A stretch of DNA of 36,133 bases from Caldisericia bacterium (GTDB lineage Bacteria > Caldisericota > Caldisericia > JAAYUI01). The stretch lies in contig JAGOOK010000001.1 of assembly GCA_017992555.1 (NCBI GenBank), positions 1-36,133 of the forward strand, in the 5' to 3' direction. Both the position numbers and the translations under genes were made by a program. Shown here one piece after another: positions 1 to 9,417 of this stretch. Every line of letters begins with the position of its first letter. Within the stretch, counting starts at the first letter, position 1. The notes beneath the pieces were generated by a model that saw only the letters and a program-made list of their open reading frames with translations, did no database searches and was not told where the DNA came from.

Positions 1-2
1 TT

Positions 3-3000
3 TTTGTTCTCTCGGCAGGTCTTTTTCCGGCCAGCCGGGTCTTGTCGGCTTCTGATATCTATCTGGTTACCATTAATGGTGAATCGGCTTGCAGAATGGA
101 AAGTATGGGTTTTTCGCCGATCCATTCAATGCTTGTATCAAAAACTTTGCTTGCCAGTGCGAAGGATGCTATCAGAAAAAATTGCCACTCGGCTTCATTC
201 AGGTTTGATTTTGATTACCTTTTAAATGGGGTGTCTGTTGAGCTTGATAAACAGGATGCTGAAGTGGTAAAGAGCTTGTCATTTGTTAAGTCGATTACAA
301 GAATTAATAGTCTAGCGCCAGCAGCAGTTAGGACTGTTGCTGAAACAGTTGGGGCCTCACCGCTTTATGAAGTTAAAGATCAAAATGGCAATTTTGTTAA
401 TGGCAAAGACATTCTTGTCGGTGTGATCGATTCTGGAATAGATTATAGACACCAGGACCTTGGAAATGGAATGTATGGACCTGGTGCAAAGGTGATGGGT
501 GGATCCAATTTTGTGGAACCAAAGGCGCCTCCGCTTGATGATGAAGTAATGGGTCATGGAACCTCAGTAGCAGGCATTATCGCTGCAGACAACACAAAAG
601 CACCGGGTATTGCTCAAGGTGCAAAATTGATGTCTTACAAGGTTTTCTCAAACAAGAATCCCGATGTAATGGAAGATGTTGTTATCGCAGCGATTCAGGC
701 AGCTGTAAAAGATGGATGCAAGGTGATCAATGTTTCTCTTGCAAGATCAGGTGGTAGTTCTTCTGACCTCTCGGCCTCTGCTCTTGCAGCAGAACAAGCA
801 ACAAGGGCTGGCATTTCAGTCGTTGGCTCAGCCGGTGATTTTGGGGTTTATTGTGATGGAACTGAGGGTGGAACGGTTGGTGGACCATCCTTGGCCCTCG
901 ACTCAATATGTGTTGGCTCTTCAGACACCAGACCAGTTTGCAGGGTAAAAATTGAAGGATCAAACAGAAGTATTTTTGGAATGATGTCTGTGCCACCCCT
1001 TCCGTTTGCTGGACCGCAATCCATCGAACTTGTTGATGGCGGATATGGATCCGAAGAGGAATTTTCAAAAACCAATGTTCTTGGAAAATATGTTCTTATA
1101 AAAAGAGGGCCAGAGATTGGCGAAGCAATCCCATTCTTCCAGAAACTGCTCAATGCAAAAAAGAGGGGTGCTGTTGGCGCAATTATCTGGAACCATAGTC
1201 TTGGAGAAGTTTTCCAGATGTTTGTTGGTTTCAACTCGATAACTGGAGAACCAATAAGAAATGAAGAAATTGTCCCATCATGTTTCATAGGAAATTCTGA
1301 TGGGCTCTTCCTTCAAAAGCTTGTCTCGGGCCAGGAAGTCAAGGCCTCTATCACAGAAGAAATTGCCGATACAATAGCAAGAATGACGGCTATTGGTCCA
1401 ACATCGGACCTGACATTCAAACCGGATGTTTGCGCTCCTGGAATTGGAGTGCCTGCTCCTCTCTCCACAAGTTCGACTGATGGAAACACCTCAAAATATA
1501 CACAGAATTTCTCTGGTACTTCTGCAAGTGCCGGTATTGTGTCTGGAGCCGTTGCATTGATAAAACAGGCCAATCCGGGTTGGACGCCATCTGATATAAG
1601 GCTTGCTCTTATGAACACATCAAAACTTCTTATCAATCCAACAACTGGTGAATATTCCAGTTTTCTGTTGCAAGGTGCTGGACAGATAAATGCCAAAATG
1701 GCAGCATCTACCCCATGTGTTGCTTCACCGGGAGGGTTGATAGTCACAAAAGACAAATCAAAAGACATAAAACTTACATTCAAGGGCCTTGGTACTGATG
1801 CAAATTTCAAAGTGAGATTTGAAGTTCTCAATAAGCTTGATGATTATGTCAAGTTTACTGGTCAGGAAACTGTAAGTGTGACTTCAAAAAATGAAGCAAC
1901 ATACACTTTCTCCATTGACTATTCCGCAACTGAAATCCCGTGGAATGTGGAGTGCGTTATTTGGTTCGAAAGCGACAAGATAAAATTGCATATTCCGGTT
2001 ATTTGCTGGAAAGGCTATGCCACAAGTGAGAAAAGGAATATTACTTCACTCAAAGTTACGGGAAACAATATCAATTATGATGGGAAAGGCGACAAGGTAA
2101 CCATCGAGTTTGGTGTTGCGATGGGTGATAAGTTTACATATAAACCTCTTTTTTACAAAATGCAGAGCGATGAGGAAGCCCCACAGCCAAGAGAAACGAT
2201 GATTTCTGGTGTCCAGTTTGATCTTATTGATGGTAATGGTGATACATGGGTGACCATAAAACGTTTCGAGAACACCCAGTATGGTTATTACAAATTTGAC
2301 TGGTTTGGTGAAGACGCCGAAGGTATGCGCTCAATACCTGATGGTTCTTATGGTCTCAAGATTGTTATTAGCGAAACAATCTTGGAGCCAGGAAGCGCCA
2401 AATTGAGAACCAAGAATTCATCGCAGATTGCAAAAGATACCATAAGAATAAAGGGAAGCAAAGTGCAAAGTCCCCCAAGGTTCTTTATGGTTGCACAACC
2501 GCATACACCCTCTGCCAACCAGAAAGTCCTTGTGGACTGCTATGTGACATTTGCAAAAGATATTTCATCACTTAATTTCAATGTGGCCTACAATCCGGAT
2601 GAGGTTAAAATACTCCAGGTTTGGCCTGGGAGATTCCTCCAATCAGATGGCTCGCCTGTTGAGTCCGATGTTTACCTCGATGATGTCAATGGTAAAATCA
2701 AGGTTATTTCCAAGAGAGCAAATCAAACTGGCATTAGTGGGCATGGTATCATTCTGAAGTTCTTGGCCATCTTCCCCAACCCGTCTGCGCCGACTATTAA
2801 ATTTGATGATCTTAGTCCATATGATCCAAGAGGAAGGCTGATCCCACACATGGGTTTCCCATTGGAACTTGAAGTTACCGATGTTGAGCCACTACTTGGC
2901 GACCTCAATTTTGATGGAATTGTAGACATGGAAGATTACTTTATTTTTGCGCAATCGTATGGTGCAAAGAGGGATGAATTACACTACAACCCTCTTGCTG

Positions 3001-3074
3001 ATTTCAACTCGGATGGTATTATTGACTTCGAAGATTTGAAAGTATTGCTTAATAATCTTGGCAAAAGTGAGTGA
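3..3074 (+). CDS. S8 subtilisin-family surface protease with PA, FlgD-like Ig, cohesin-like and dockerin domains (5' partial)
   Basis: The frame stays open to the left edge. The visible N-terminus (FVLSAGLFPASRVLSA) looks like the end of a Sec signal peptide, so the real start is upstream and the in-frame TTG at 42 is only an edge effect. A propeptide-like stretch precedes the S8 domain. Catalytic Asp is in IDSG (429-431), His in GHGTS (555-557) and Ser in GTSAS (1521-1523). A PA (protease-associated) domain is inserted at about 1040-1320. Then come Ig-like regions, a FlgD-type Ig (about 2247-2370), a cohesin-like domain (about 2480-2880) and a dockerin with two good Ca loops, DLNFDGIVDMED (from 2901) and DFNSDGIIDFED (from 3000). 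Two features are odd: the oxyanion-hole Asn is Asp (SAGD, 837-839), and the usual GTSMAAP reads GTSASAG. It is probably a secreted or surface peptidase, but activity is uncertain. It is paralogous to the protease at 6232-9417. Confidence 0.9.
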   Translation, partial: FVLSAGLFPASRVLSASDIYLVTINGESACRMESMGFSPIHSMLVSKTLLASAKDAIRKNCHSASFRFDFDYLLNGVSVELDKQDAEVVKSLSFVKSITRINSLAPAAVRTVAETVGASPLYEVKDQNGNFVNGKDILVGVIDSGIDYRHQDLGNGMYGPGAKVMGGSNFVEPKAPPLDDEVMGHGTSVAGIIAADNTKAPGIAQGAKLMSYKVFSNKNPDVMEDVVIAAIQAAVKDGCKVINVSLARSGGSSSDLSASALAAEQATRAGISVVGSAGDFGVYCDGTEGGTVGGPSLALDSICVGSSDTRPVCRVKIEGSNRSIFGMMSVPPLPFAGPQSIELVDGGYGSEEEFSKTNVLGKYVLIKRGPEIGEAIPFFQKLLNAKKRGAVGAIIWNHSLGEVFQMFVGFNSITGEPIRNEEIVPSCFIGNSDGLFLQKLVSGQEVKASITEEIADTIARMTAIGPTSDLTFKPDVCAPGIGVPAPLSTSSTDGNTSKYTQNFSGTSASAGIVSGAVALIKQANPGWTPSDIRLALMNTSKLLINPTTGEYSSFLLQGAGQINAKMAASTPCVASPGGLIVTKDKSKDIKLTFKGLGTDANFKVRFEVLNKLDDYVKFTGQETVSVTSKNEATYTFSIDYSATEIPWNVECVIWFESDKIKLHIPVICWKGYATSEKRNITSLKVTGNNINYDGKGDKVTIEFGVAMGDKFTYKPLFYKMQSDEEAPQPRETMISGVQFDLIDGNGDTWVTIKRFENTQYGYYKFDWFGEDAEGMRSIPDGSYGLKIVISETILEPGSAKLRTKNSSQIAKDTIRIKGSKVQSPPRFFMVAQPHTPSANQKVLVDCYVTFAKDISSLNFNVAYNPDEVKILQVWPGRFLQSDGSPVESDVYLDDVNGKIKVISKRANQTGISGHGIILKFLAIFPNPSAPTIKFDDLSPYDPRGRLIPHMGFPLELEVTDVEPLLGDLNFDGIVDMEDYFIFAQSYGAKRDELHYNPLADFNSDGIIDFEDLKVLLNNLGKSE

Positions 3075-3090
3075 AGAAAGGGCAGTCTAA

Positions 3091-6000
3091 ATGAAAAAAG
3101 CGCTTGCATTGATTGTCGCAGTTGCCGTGCTGGCAGGTTTGCCAGTCATCATGGCTCGAAACACCGTTGCTTCCGATGTGAAAATTACAGTGGAGCAGGT
3201 CTATGGTGTAATGCCTGATTCTTACATCGGTTCATTCAACCTTTCAGGCCCGAATACAGTAGAGTCTGATTATATGGTTGGCTACTATTATCCGATGTGT
3301 GCGATGAAGGTAACAAGTGATGGTAATTTGATAGTTGCCGATACCGCCTATGGAAGAATCCATGTTCTCGATATGGATCTCTCCCACAAGAGTGTTTTTG
3401 GATCCCTTGGTTTTGGCGATGGCAAGTTTCAGTATCCAGTGGATTGTGCCGAAGATGGGGATGGCAACCTTTATTTTATAGACATGTATAATTGCCAGGT
3501 TTCAAAATGGGACAAATATGGCAAATTTATTAGCGCTTTTGGCTCTGAAGGCCAGGAGAATGGGCAGTTTATTGCACCAGGTGGAATAGCAGTTGATAGC
3601 GATGGAAATATTTATGTTTCCGATGGCAACACAGCCAGAATACAAAAGTTTGATTCTTCCTTCAAATTTAAAAACTTAATGAATGTTGGAAGTGAGACTG
3701 TTGCCCTTGATTCTCCTGGACCGATCAGAATTGGACCAAATGGTGAAATCTTTGTTGCAGAAATGAAAAGTGGGACCATTTATCAATTCAAGCCGTCCGG
3801 TGATTTTGTAAAAGCAGTTGTCAAATCAACCGATGAAAAAAATCCCATTTTTAAAAAGCTGGGCGCTTTTGAAGTTGGTTCAGACGGGACATTCTACCTC
3901 CTTGATCGTGCAGATGGTTCGAACGCAATAAAGATTTTTGACAAGGACGGAAAAGAGAAGTCGAGGTTCCAGAGTGTTGCTTCCAATGATGAGTATCTTG
4001 ATGGTATGGCAGTTGGAGCAGACAGTGTTTACGTCCATGTTTATGGTTCAATCAATCCAGGGTCTGGCGTCTCAATTGACAACCCGTTTATTGTGCCAAG
4101 CTCGCAAAGACTCGTCAAGTTTGACAAGTCAGGTTCCAAAAAGGGTGAAGAGTCATACAACCCAATGCAAGAGGGCAGGGGTGGAAACATCACCTCATGT
4201 GCTGTGACTTCAGATGGGACACTTTACGCTGTTTCAAACATCAATGTTGATCAGGGTGGCAAATACACGAGCAATATTCTTGTTTGGGACGCAAAAGGAA
4301 ACTATCAGAACTCGATTTCGACTGATGATCTTAATCTTTCAAATCAAGCTCTCTTCTCTGATGTAACAGTCGATTCATATGATAATGTCTATGTTTCTGT
4401 CAATGAAGGTTTTAGGGGCGAAGTTCCAGGCTACATCATAAAGATTGCAACTGGCTCCGAAATGCTTTCAACAGTAACCCCAAATTCAAGGACCGCTATT
4501 TCTTACTCATCCGAGCAAATTGGAAAAGGTGATCTTGGAACTCCAGCAGGTCTGTGTGTTGATCGTATGGACAATCTTTATGTTGCCGACAGAGCAAGGC
4601 AGTCAGTGATCATATTTACAAGCAAGGGAAGAAAAAGGGATGAACTTGGTGTCAATACTTCACCAAGCAATGTCTCGGTCGACCCATTCCGTAATATGGC
4701 CTGTGCAACCGATGGACAAATAGTTGTCATTGACAAAAAAGGCAGAGACATCGCCAGTATGGGTGGTCAGGGAAGAAAACCAGGACAACTCTACTATCCT
4801 CATGGAGTTCTTTTCGCAAATAATGGAGCAGTAATTGTTTCTGATGGTGAGAATGGAAGAATCCAGATTTTTGAACGCAAAGAAGGTTCTGATTTCACAG
4901 CCACATATACTTCTCCTCGTATGTTCTATGTTCCGCAGGGAATGTGCTGGGGCAAGGACCAGAAGGTTTATCTCACAGATAACTTCCATAATGTAGTTTA
5001 CAGGCTCAATATCAATGGTTACACACCGCCAGGAATTGGCGAAACTGGTCCAGAACCGCCGCTCCCACCACAACCACCAGCCCCACAAAACATTCCATCA
5101 GATGGTGAAATTTACTTCCAGCCATCAGATGTGAAAATCCCATCGGGTGGATCATCAGATATCAATATCAGCATCAGGTACGCATCAAATGTCTATGGTG
5201 TTGGTATGACGCTCAAATATGACCCGCAGTATCTCCAGCTTGACAAGTGTGAACAGGGGAATTTCCTCTCCTCTGATGGGAACAAAAACCTCTTTATCTA
5301 CAAAGATGAGCCAAAGGGCACAATAAAAATTGGTGGCCCAACAAGAACATCAGCGGTTGCTGGAATGAACGGTGAAGGCGTACTTATAAAGTTCCGCTTC
5401 GTTGGCGTCAAAGAGGGCGACACAAAGCTTGAAGTATCAGAAGTACTAGTTAAAGACCCAGATCTTAACAACATCCAAGTTTCAGTCACAAATGCCAAAG
5501 TTAAAGTGTTGCCAAAAGACAGCACGCCACCACCAGTAAATGTCAATATTCCAAAATGTTCTTGGGATGCTTCATTTGCTGGTTCCGGAACCACTGAAAA
5601 AGATGCAAAACTTGCACTCAAGACTGTTGATGGAAGCCAGGACATAAAAGTTGGTGCAGATGGAAGCTTCAAGTTTACAGTGAATTTGAAAAAAGGTGCC
5701 AACAACTTCACAATCACAGCAACTGATCCAGCGGGCAATTCAAAAGACTATACCTTTACAATTAATCAGGCAACAAGAAACGTTGTTGTCATGTGGGTTG
5801 GAAAGCTCGTTTACATGGTTAATGGTTCCAACATGAACCTTAATGCTGCTCCACAACTTATTGGTGGTTCAACATATGTTCCAATGCGTGATCTTGGAAA
5901 TGCTCTCAGCTGTGTTGTTGATTGGGACGCTAAAGAAAAGAAAGCAACATATACATACACAGATCCATGCTCTGGCACTCAAACAGTCCTTGAAGCCTGG

Positions 6001-6174
6001 ATTGATAAGACCATGGGAAGACTCAATGGTTCGCCACTAGATTTTGGTAAGGCACCAAAGATAATCGGTGGAAGAACGCTCGTGCCGTTACGTGCTATAT
6101 CGTCTGGACTTGGTGCTGATGTAAAGTATGAGGCTTCAAACAAGCAGATAACAATCACTCACCCGAAGCCCTGA
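3091..6174 (+). CDS. Exported NHL-repeat beta-propeller protein with cohesin-like domain and C-terminal stalk (Cu_amine_oxidN1-type) domains
   Basis: The ATG has an AAAGGG Shine-Dalgarno sequence 8 nt upstream and lies 16 bp after the protease stop. The 1027-residue protein begins with a Sec signal peptide (MKKALALIVAVAVLAGLPV; cleavage near residue 22 or 28). Residues about 60-640 form NHL-type propeller blades, recognisable by repeated units such as GGIAVDSDGNIYVSD and GLCVDRMDNLYVAD. A proline-rich linker (about 650-668) leads to a cohesin-like domain (about 671-805; YDPQYLQLD is typical). A glucodextranase-B-like Ig (about 814-892) and paired copper-amine-oxidase-N repeats (about 897-1026; MVNG, STYVPMRDL, RTLVPLRAI) follow. 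The name of the last domain does not imply oxidase activity, since no catalytic oxidase domain is present. Lying between two dockerin-bearing proteases, it is a reasonable candidate scaffold or anchor. That role is inferred. Confidence 0.88.
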   Translation: MKKALALIVAVAVLAGLPVIMARNTVASDVKITVEQVYGVMPDSYIGSFNLSGPNTVESDYMVGYYYPMCAMKVTSDGNLIVADTAYGRIHVLDMDLSHKSVFGSLGFGDGKFQYPVDCAEDGDGNLYFIDMYNCQVSKWDKYGKFISAFGSEGQENGQFIAPGGIAVDSDGNIYVSDGNTARIQKFDSSFKFKNLMNVGSETVALDSPGPIRIGPNGEIFVAEMKSGTIYQFKPSGDFVKAVVKSTDEKNPIFKKLGAFEVGSDGTFYLLDRADGSNAIKIFDKDGKEKSRFQSVASNDEYLDGMAVGADSVYVHVYGSINPGSGVSIDNPFIVPSSQRLVKFDKSGSKKGEESYNPMQEGRGGNITSCAVTSDGTLYAVSNINVDQGGKYTSNILVWDAKGNYQNSISTDDLNLSNQALFSDVTVDSYDNVYVSVNEGFRGEVPGYIIKIATGSEMLSTVTPNSRTAISYSSEQIGKGDLGTPAGLCVDRMDNLYVADRARQSVIIFTSKGRKRDELGVNTSPSNVSVDPFRNMACATDGQIVVIDKKGRDIASMGGQGRKPGQLYYPHGVLFANNGAVIVSDGENGRIQIFERKEGSDFTATYTSPRMFYVPQGMCWGKDQKVYLTDNFHNVVYRLNINGYTPPGIGETGPEPPLPPQPPAPQNIPSDGEIYFQPSDVKIPSGGSSDINISIRYASNVYGVGMTLKYDPQYLQLDKCEQGNFLSSDGNKNLFIYKDEPKGTIKIGGPTRTSAVAGMNGEGVLIKFRFVGVKEGDTKLEVSEVLVKDPDLNNIQVSVTNAKVKVLPKDSTPPPVNVNIPKCSWDASFAGSGTTEKDAKLALKTVDGSQDIKVGADGSFKFTVNLKKGANNFTITATDPAGNSKDYTFTINQATRNVVVMWVGKLVYMVNGSNMNLNAAPQLIGGSTYVPMRDLGNALSCVVDWDAKEKKATYTYTDPCSGTQTVLEAWIDKTMGRLNGSPLDFGKAPKIIGGRTLVPLRAISSGLGADVKYEASNKQITITHPKP

Positions 6175-6184
6175 TAAACTTTTG

Positions 6185-6214
6185 AAAGGGAGGCCTTTTG
6201 GCCTCCCTTTTTTT
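6185..6214 (+). terminator. Intrinsic terminator after the NHL-propeller gene
   Basis: An 11-bp perfect stem (AAAGGGAGGCC, 6185-6195, with GGCCTCCCTTT, 6200-6210) closes a TTTT loop and runs into a seven-T tract (6208-6214). It lies 11 bp after the stop codon of the propeller gene. The next ATG is only 17 bp beyond it, so there is no room for a separate promoter between hairpin and gene. The downstream protease must rely on readthrough, RNA processing or a promoter inside the preceding gene. Confidence 0.85.
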
Positions 6215-6231
6215 GTAGACATGGAGGGGAT

Positions 6232-9200
6232 ATGAAAATACTCAAAAACATTGTTGTAGGTCTTATCATTTTTTCCATGTTTCTTTTTTGTGGTCCCTCT
6301 TTTGCGGCCCAGGATTATGGGTATGCAAAAATAGATAAAGCTCTAATTGGGAAAACAGGCACCGTTAATGTCATAATAATCACTGGTGACAAAACTGTTG
6401 TCGACTATGTTGGTAATCTTTCTTACTCCAACAAATTTTTCCAGGGAACGATTGAGTCTTGTATAAACAACTCCGTCGAGAGCGCTTATCTGCGGTGCAA
6501 GTCCATTTCACCTGATCTCACAAAGAGATGGGTTTTTAATACGGTGATTAATGGTTTTTCTTGTGAAGTCGATGCAAGTAAATTGATTGACCTTGCCAAA
6601 TTGCCTTCGGTGAAAAAAATTGTTGATGCAACATTCAGATATGAAATGCAAATCAACAAGCACCTTCCATACCTTGGTGTAACAAAACTGAGGCAGATAG
6701 GAACGCCTGATGGTAAAAAAGCAACAGGCGCTGGCATAAGAGTCGGTGTTATTGATAGTGGAATAAATTATAAACACCTTGCTCTTGGTGATGGCTGGGG
6801 CAGAAGGGTCAAATTTGGGTATGATTTTGCCGATAAAGATTCTGACCCGCTTGATTTTATGGGGCATGGCTCACACTGTGCTGGAATAATTGGTGCCAAT
6901 GGCAAGTACCTTGATACTCCAATAACTGGCGTCGCACCGGAAGCTACTTTTGGCGCATACAAGGTTTTTACTGTTGATGAGGGCGGAGCAAGACCAGATA
7001 ACGTAGCTGCAGCACTTGAAATGGCTGCAAAAGATAAATGTGCTGTTGCCAATATGTCGCTTGGAAGAGCGTTATATTATGGTGGCGAGAATGAAGTTGA
7101 AGATCAGGCAATAAAAAACGCCACAAAAGCCGGAATGCTTGTTGTAGTTGCAGCAGGCAATGACGGTTATCGCTCGGACAGATTGCCGTTGCCAATAGGT
7201 GTTCCAGCGGTAACAGAGGAAGCACTTTGTGTTGCGGCAACTGATGAGCGTGGCAAATGCCTCATCGAAGTTATAACAAAGACTGGTGAAACAAAAAAAA
7301 TGTTGGCAAACAACCATATATGGGGCCTTCCATCCATAAACCCTGATGATGCCCTTTATGAGGTTGTTGATGGTGGCACTGATCCCAACAAAATTCCTGA
7401 TTGTGCTGGCAAGGTTTTATTGATTCAATATAAAGACAATATCAGAAGCTGGCACAGGTTGGAAACTCAAAACTTCATTCGAAAACTAAAAACACTCAAA
7501 TGCAAAGCTTTCATTTTCTGGTCCGATGGTTTTGATGGAACACCATTTACCCTCTCCTATTTTGAAAGCTTTGAAGATGCAATGACTTTCCAGGTGCCCA
7601 TCTATACCTTGAACAGAAGGGACGCAAAAATACTTCTAGATGCAGTAAAAGAAGGGCAGAAAATACATTTCAAGAGAATATCCTACCCTGGAGATTTTTC
7701 CTCGACTGGTCCATACCTTGGACCAAGGGGACTGAAATTCAAACCAGAAGTTTCTGCACCTGGAATGTGGATCTTTTCAACGGTTTATGATGAGAAGAAC
7801 CCAAAGGATGCTTGGGACTCATATTCTGGAACGTCAATGGCAGCACCATTCGTGACTGGCATGTCAGCACTTGTAAAGAGCTATCACCCTGACTGGCTAC
7901 CATGGCAAATAAAGGCCTCACTTATGAATACAGCCAAGTTTCAAATCAATCCACTCAATGGTGACCCCTATCCGTTGGTAATCCAAGGATCAGGGCTTGC
8001 CAATGTTTATGATGCTTGTACAACGCCAGTAATAACGGATCCTCCAGCATTTACCTTCCATGGTGGTAACTACAAGGATGGAGTAAAGATAAATCTTGTC
8101 AATGTTGATCTGAAGAGAGCCACAGTAAAATTCACTTCCAAAGTGACCTTTGTCGGGGATGTCGAAGGTGTTGATATATCAATTACCCAATCAGACGAAG
8201 TAGTATCTCCGCCGCCACAATCCTCACCAAGGGATGCAACGGCCTCACTTGATCTTAAAATAACTCTGGACAAACAGAAGGTCCCAAAGAATCGGGTTGT
8301 TGAGGGTTCAATTGAAATCACCATCGATAACTCAACCCAGATTCATGTCCCGTTCATGGCTTTGTTTGGAGAGATAGAGATTTACAACTCTCTCAAATCG
8401 TTTTCAAATCTTCTCGTGCAGAATGATAAGATTGATGTTGCCCAGGGTGAAAAACCTGGAACAGTCAAGTTCCATGTTGGAGCTGGCTCAAAATCATTCT
8501 TCTGGGGCAACCAATATGACAACTTTGCCTATATGACAAGGATATCTGTTCTAGATAAGATCTTGGATAGATGGAGAGATATTTATGAAGGCAATTATCT
8601 CATTCCAGGTGATTATGAATTCGAATGGGACGGAAAAGATATTGATGGGGATTTGTTCTTGCCAAATGGACCAAATGGTATAGGAAGTTTTATGTACTAT
8701 GAAGCCATAGTTGGCAGTACGCAAAATAAACTTGTTGAAAGTTCAGTGCCAAGGGATGCTCAAGCTTGGGTGGAGGTGATTGGTTCAGATAAATTACCGC
8801 TTCCTGAGCTGAATCTTAGTGTTAACCCAGAGTTTGGTGCATTGAATAAAACACTCACAGTGAAGATGTCTCTTGCAAGGTCGAGCCAAAATAAGGTCAT
8901 AAGGTTCTCTCTGCTCTATGATGCAAAAATGGTAACTTACACTGGCAATTATAGAAGAGGTTCTATGACTGAAGATTCAACAAGTATGATGATTTCAATC
9001 GAGGATAACCAGGACGGTAAAATGACCGTGGAGATCTCGCCATCTTATGCTGGTTTAACATTGGATGGAACAGGCGATCTCATGGAGATTGATTTTACTT
9101 GCAATAGGGTTGGTGGAACGGAGTTCGATACTTCTTTTGTAGAAATACTTGACAATGAAATTAAAAATATTAGATTCGTAAGACCGTTGCCAGTTGAGGT

Positions 9201-9417
9201 GCTTATAACCGATCGGTATCTTTTGATCGGTGATTTCAACGTAGACTGGGTGGTAGATGACAAAGATCTTGTTATTTTCGGTCAGCAGTTTGGTAAGAAA
9301 GAGGGAGATCCCGACTACAACAAGCTGTGCGACATTAACAGGGACAAGGTCATCGACGAAAAGGATTTTATCTACTTCTCTAAACATTTTGGAGAAAGAA
9401 GTGAAAAACCAAAATAA
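6232..9417 (+). CDS. S8 subtilisin-family surface protease with PA, FlgD-like Ig, cohesin-like and dockerin domains
   Basis: The ATG follows GGAGGGG at 6223-6229. The 1061-residue protein starts with a Sec signal peptide (hydrophobic to about residue 20, cleavage likely after SFA at 25) and an inhibitor-I9-like propeptide (about 32-140). The S8 catalytic set is complete: D175 in IDSG, H212 in GHGSH, oxyanion N310 in AAGND and S535 in GTSMAAP. A PA-type insert lies between N310 and S535. Ig-like regions, a FlgD-type Ig (about 779-830), a cohesin-like domain (about 860-985) and a dockerin (loops at 1001-1012 and 1034-1045) follow. Both dockerin loops lack the usual Gly (DFNVDWVVDDKD and DINRDKVIDEKD). 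Its layout matches the protease at 3-3074. This copy should be catalytically competent. Its 3' end overlaps the yitT-like gene by 17 bp. Confidence 0.92.
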   Translation: MKILKNIVVGLIIFSMFLFCGPSFAAQDYGYAKIDKALIGKTGTVNVIIITGDKTVVDYVGNLSYSNKFFQGTIESCINNSVESAYLRCKSISPDLTKRWVFNTVINGFSCEVDASKLIDLAKLPSVKKIVDATFRYEMQINKHLPYLGVTKLRQIGTPDGKKATGAGIRVGVIDSGINYKHLALGDGWGRRVKFGYDFADKDSDPLDFMGHGSHCAGIIGANGKYLDTPITGVAPEATFGAYKVFTVDEGGARPDNVAAALEMAAKDKCAVANMSLGRALYYGGENEVEDQAIKNATKAGMLVVVAAGNDGYRSDRLPLPIGVPAVTEEALCVAATDERGKCLIEVITKTGETKKMLANNHIWGLPSINPDDALYEVVDGGTDPNKIPDCAGKVLLIQYKDNIRSWHRLETQNFIRKLKTLKCKAFIFWSDGFDGTPFTLSYFESFEDAMTFQVPIYTLNRRDAKILLDAVKEGQKIHFKRISYPGDFSSTGPYLGPRGLKFKPEVSAPGMWIFSTVYDEKNPKDAWDSYSGTSMAAPFVTGMSALVKSYHPDWLPWQIKASLMNTAKFQINPLNGDPYPLVIQGSGLANVYDACTTPVITDPPAFTFHGGNYKDGVKINLVNVDLKRATVKFTSKVTFVGDVEGVDISITQSDEVVSPPPQSSPRDATASLDLKITLDKQKVPKNRVVEGSIEITIDNSTQIHVPFMALFGEIEIYNSLKSFSNLLVQNDKIDVAQGEKPGTVKFHVGAGSKSFFWGNQYDNFAYMTRISVLDKILDRWRDIYEGNYLIPGDYEFEWDGKDIDGDLFLPNGPNGIGSFMYYEAIVGSTQNKLVESSVPRDAQAWVEVIGSDKLPLPELNLSVNPEFGALNKTLTVKMSLARSSQNKVIRFSLLYDAKMVTYTGNYRRGSMTEDSTSMMISIEDNQDGKMTVEISPSYAGLTLDGTGDLMEIDFTCNRVGGTEFDTSFVEILDNEIKNIRFVRPLPVEVLITDRYLLIGDFNVDWVVDDKDLVIFGQQFGKKEGDPDYNKLCDINRDKVIDEKDFIYFSKHFGERSEKPK

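Noticed and set aside
1313-1831. 172-codon minus-strand open frame inside the first protease
   Set aside because: It overlaps the catalytic serine region of the protease and shows no domain or ribosome-binding site.
5779-6174. Copper amine oxidase activity for the proteins with Cu_amine_oxidN1-type repeats
   Set aside because: Only the small N-terminal stalk-type domain is present. None of the proteins contains the catalytic oxidase domain.
9257-9400. Upstream extension of the YitT-family gene
   Set aside because: This part is out of frame within the dockerin coding sequence and reads as low-complexity Ser/Thr/Arg-rich peptide. GTG 9401 has a proper Shine-Dalgarno sequence.
3-9417. Cellulosome gene cluster
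   Set aside because: Cohesin-like and dockerin domains are present, but there are no glycoside hydrolases or carbohydrate-binding modules. The enzymes are proteases.
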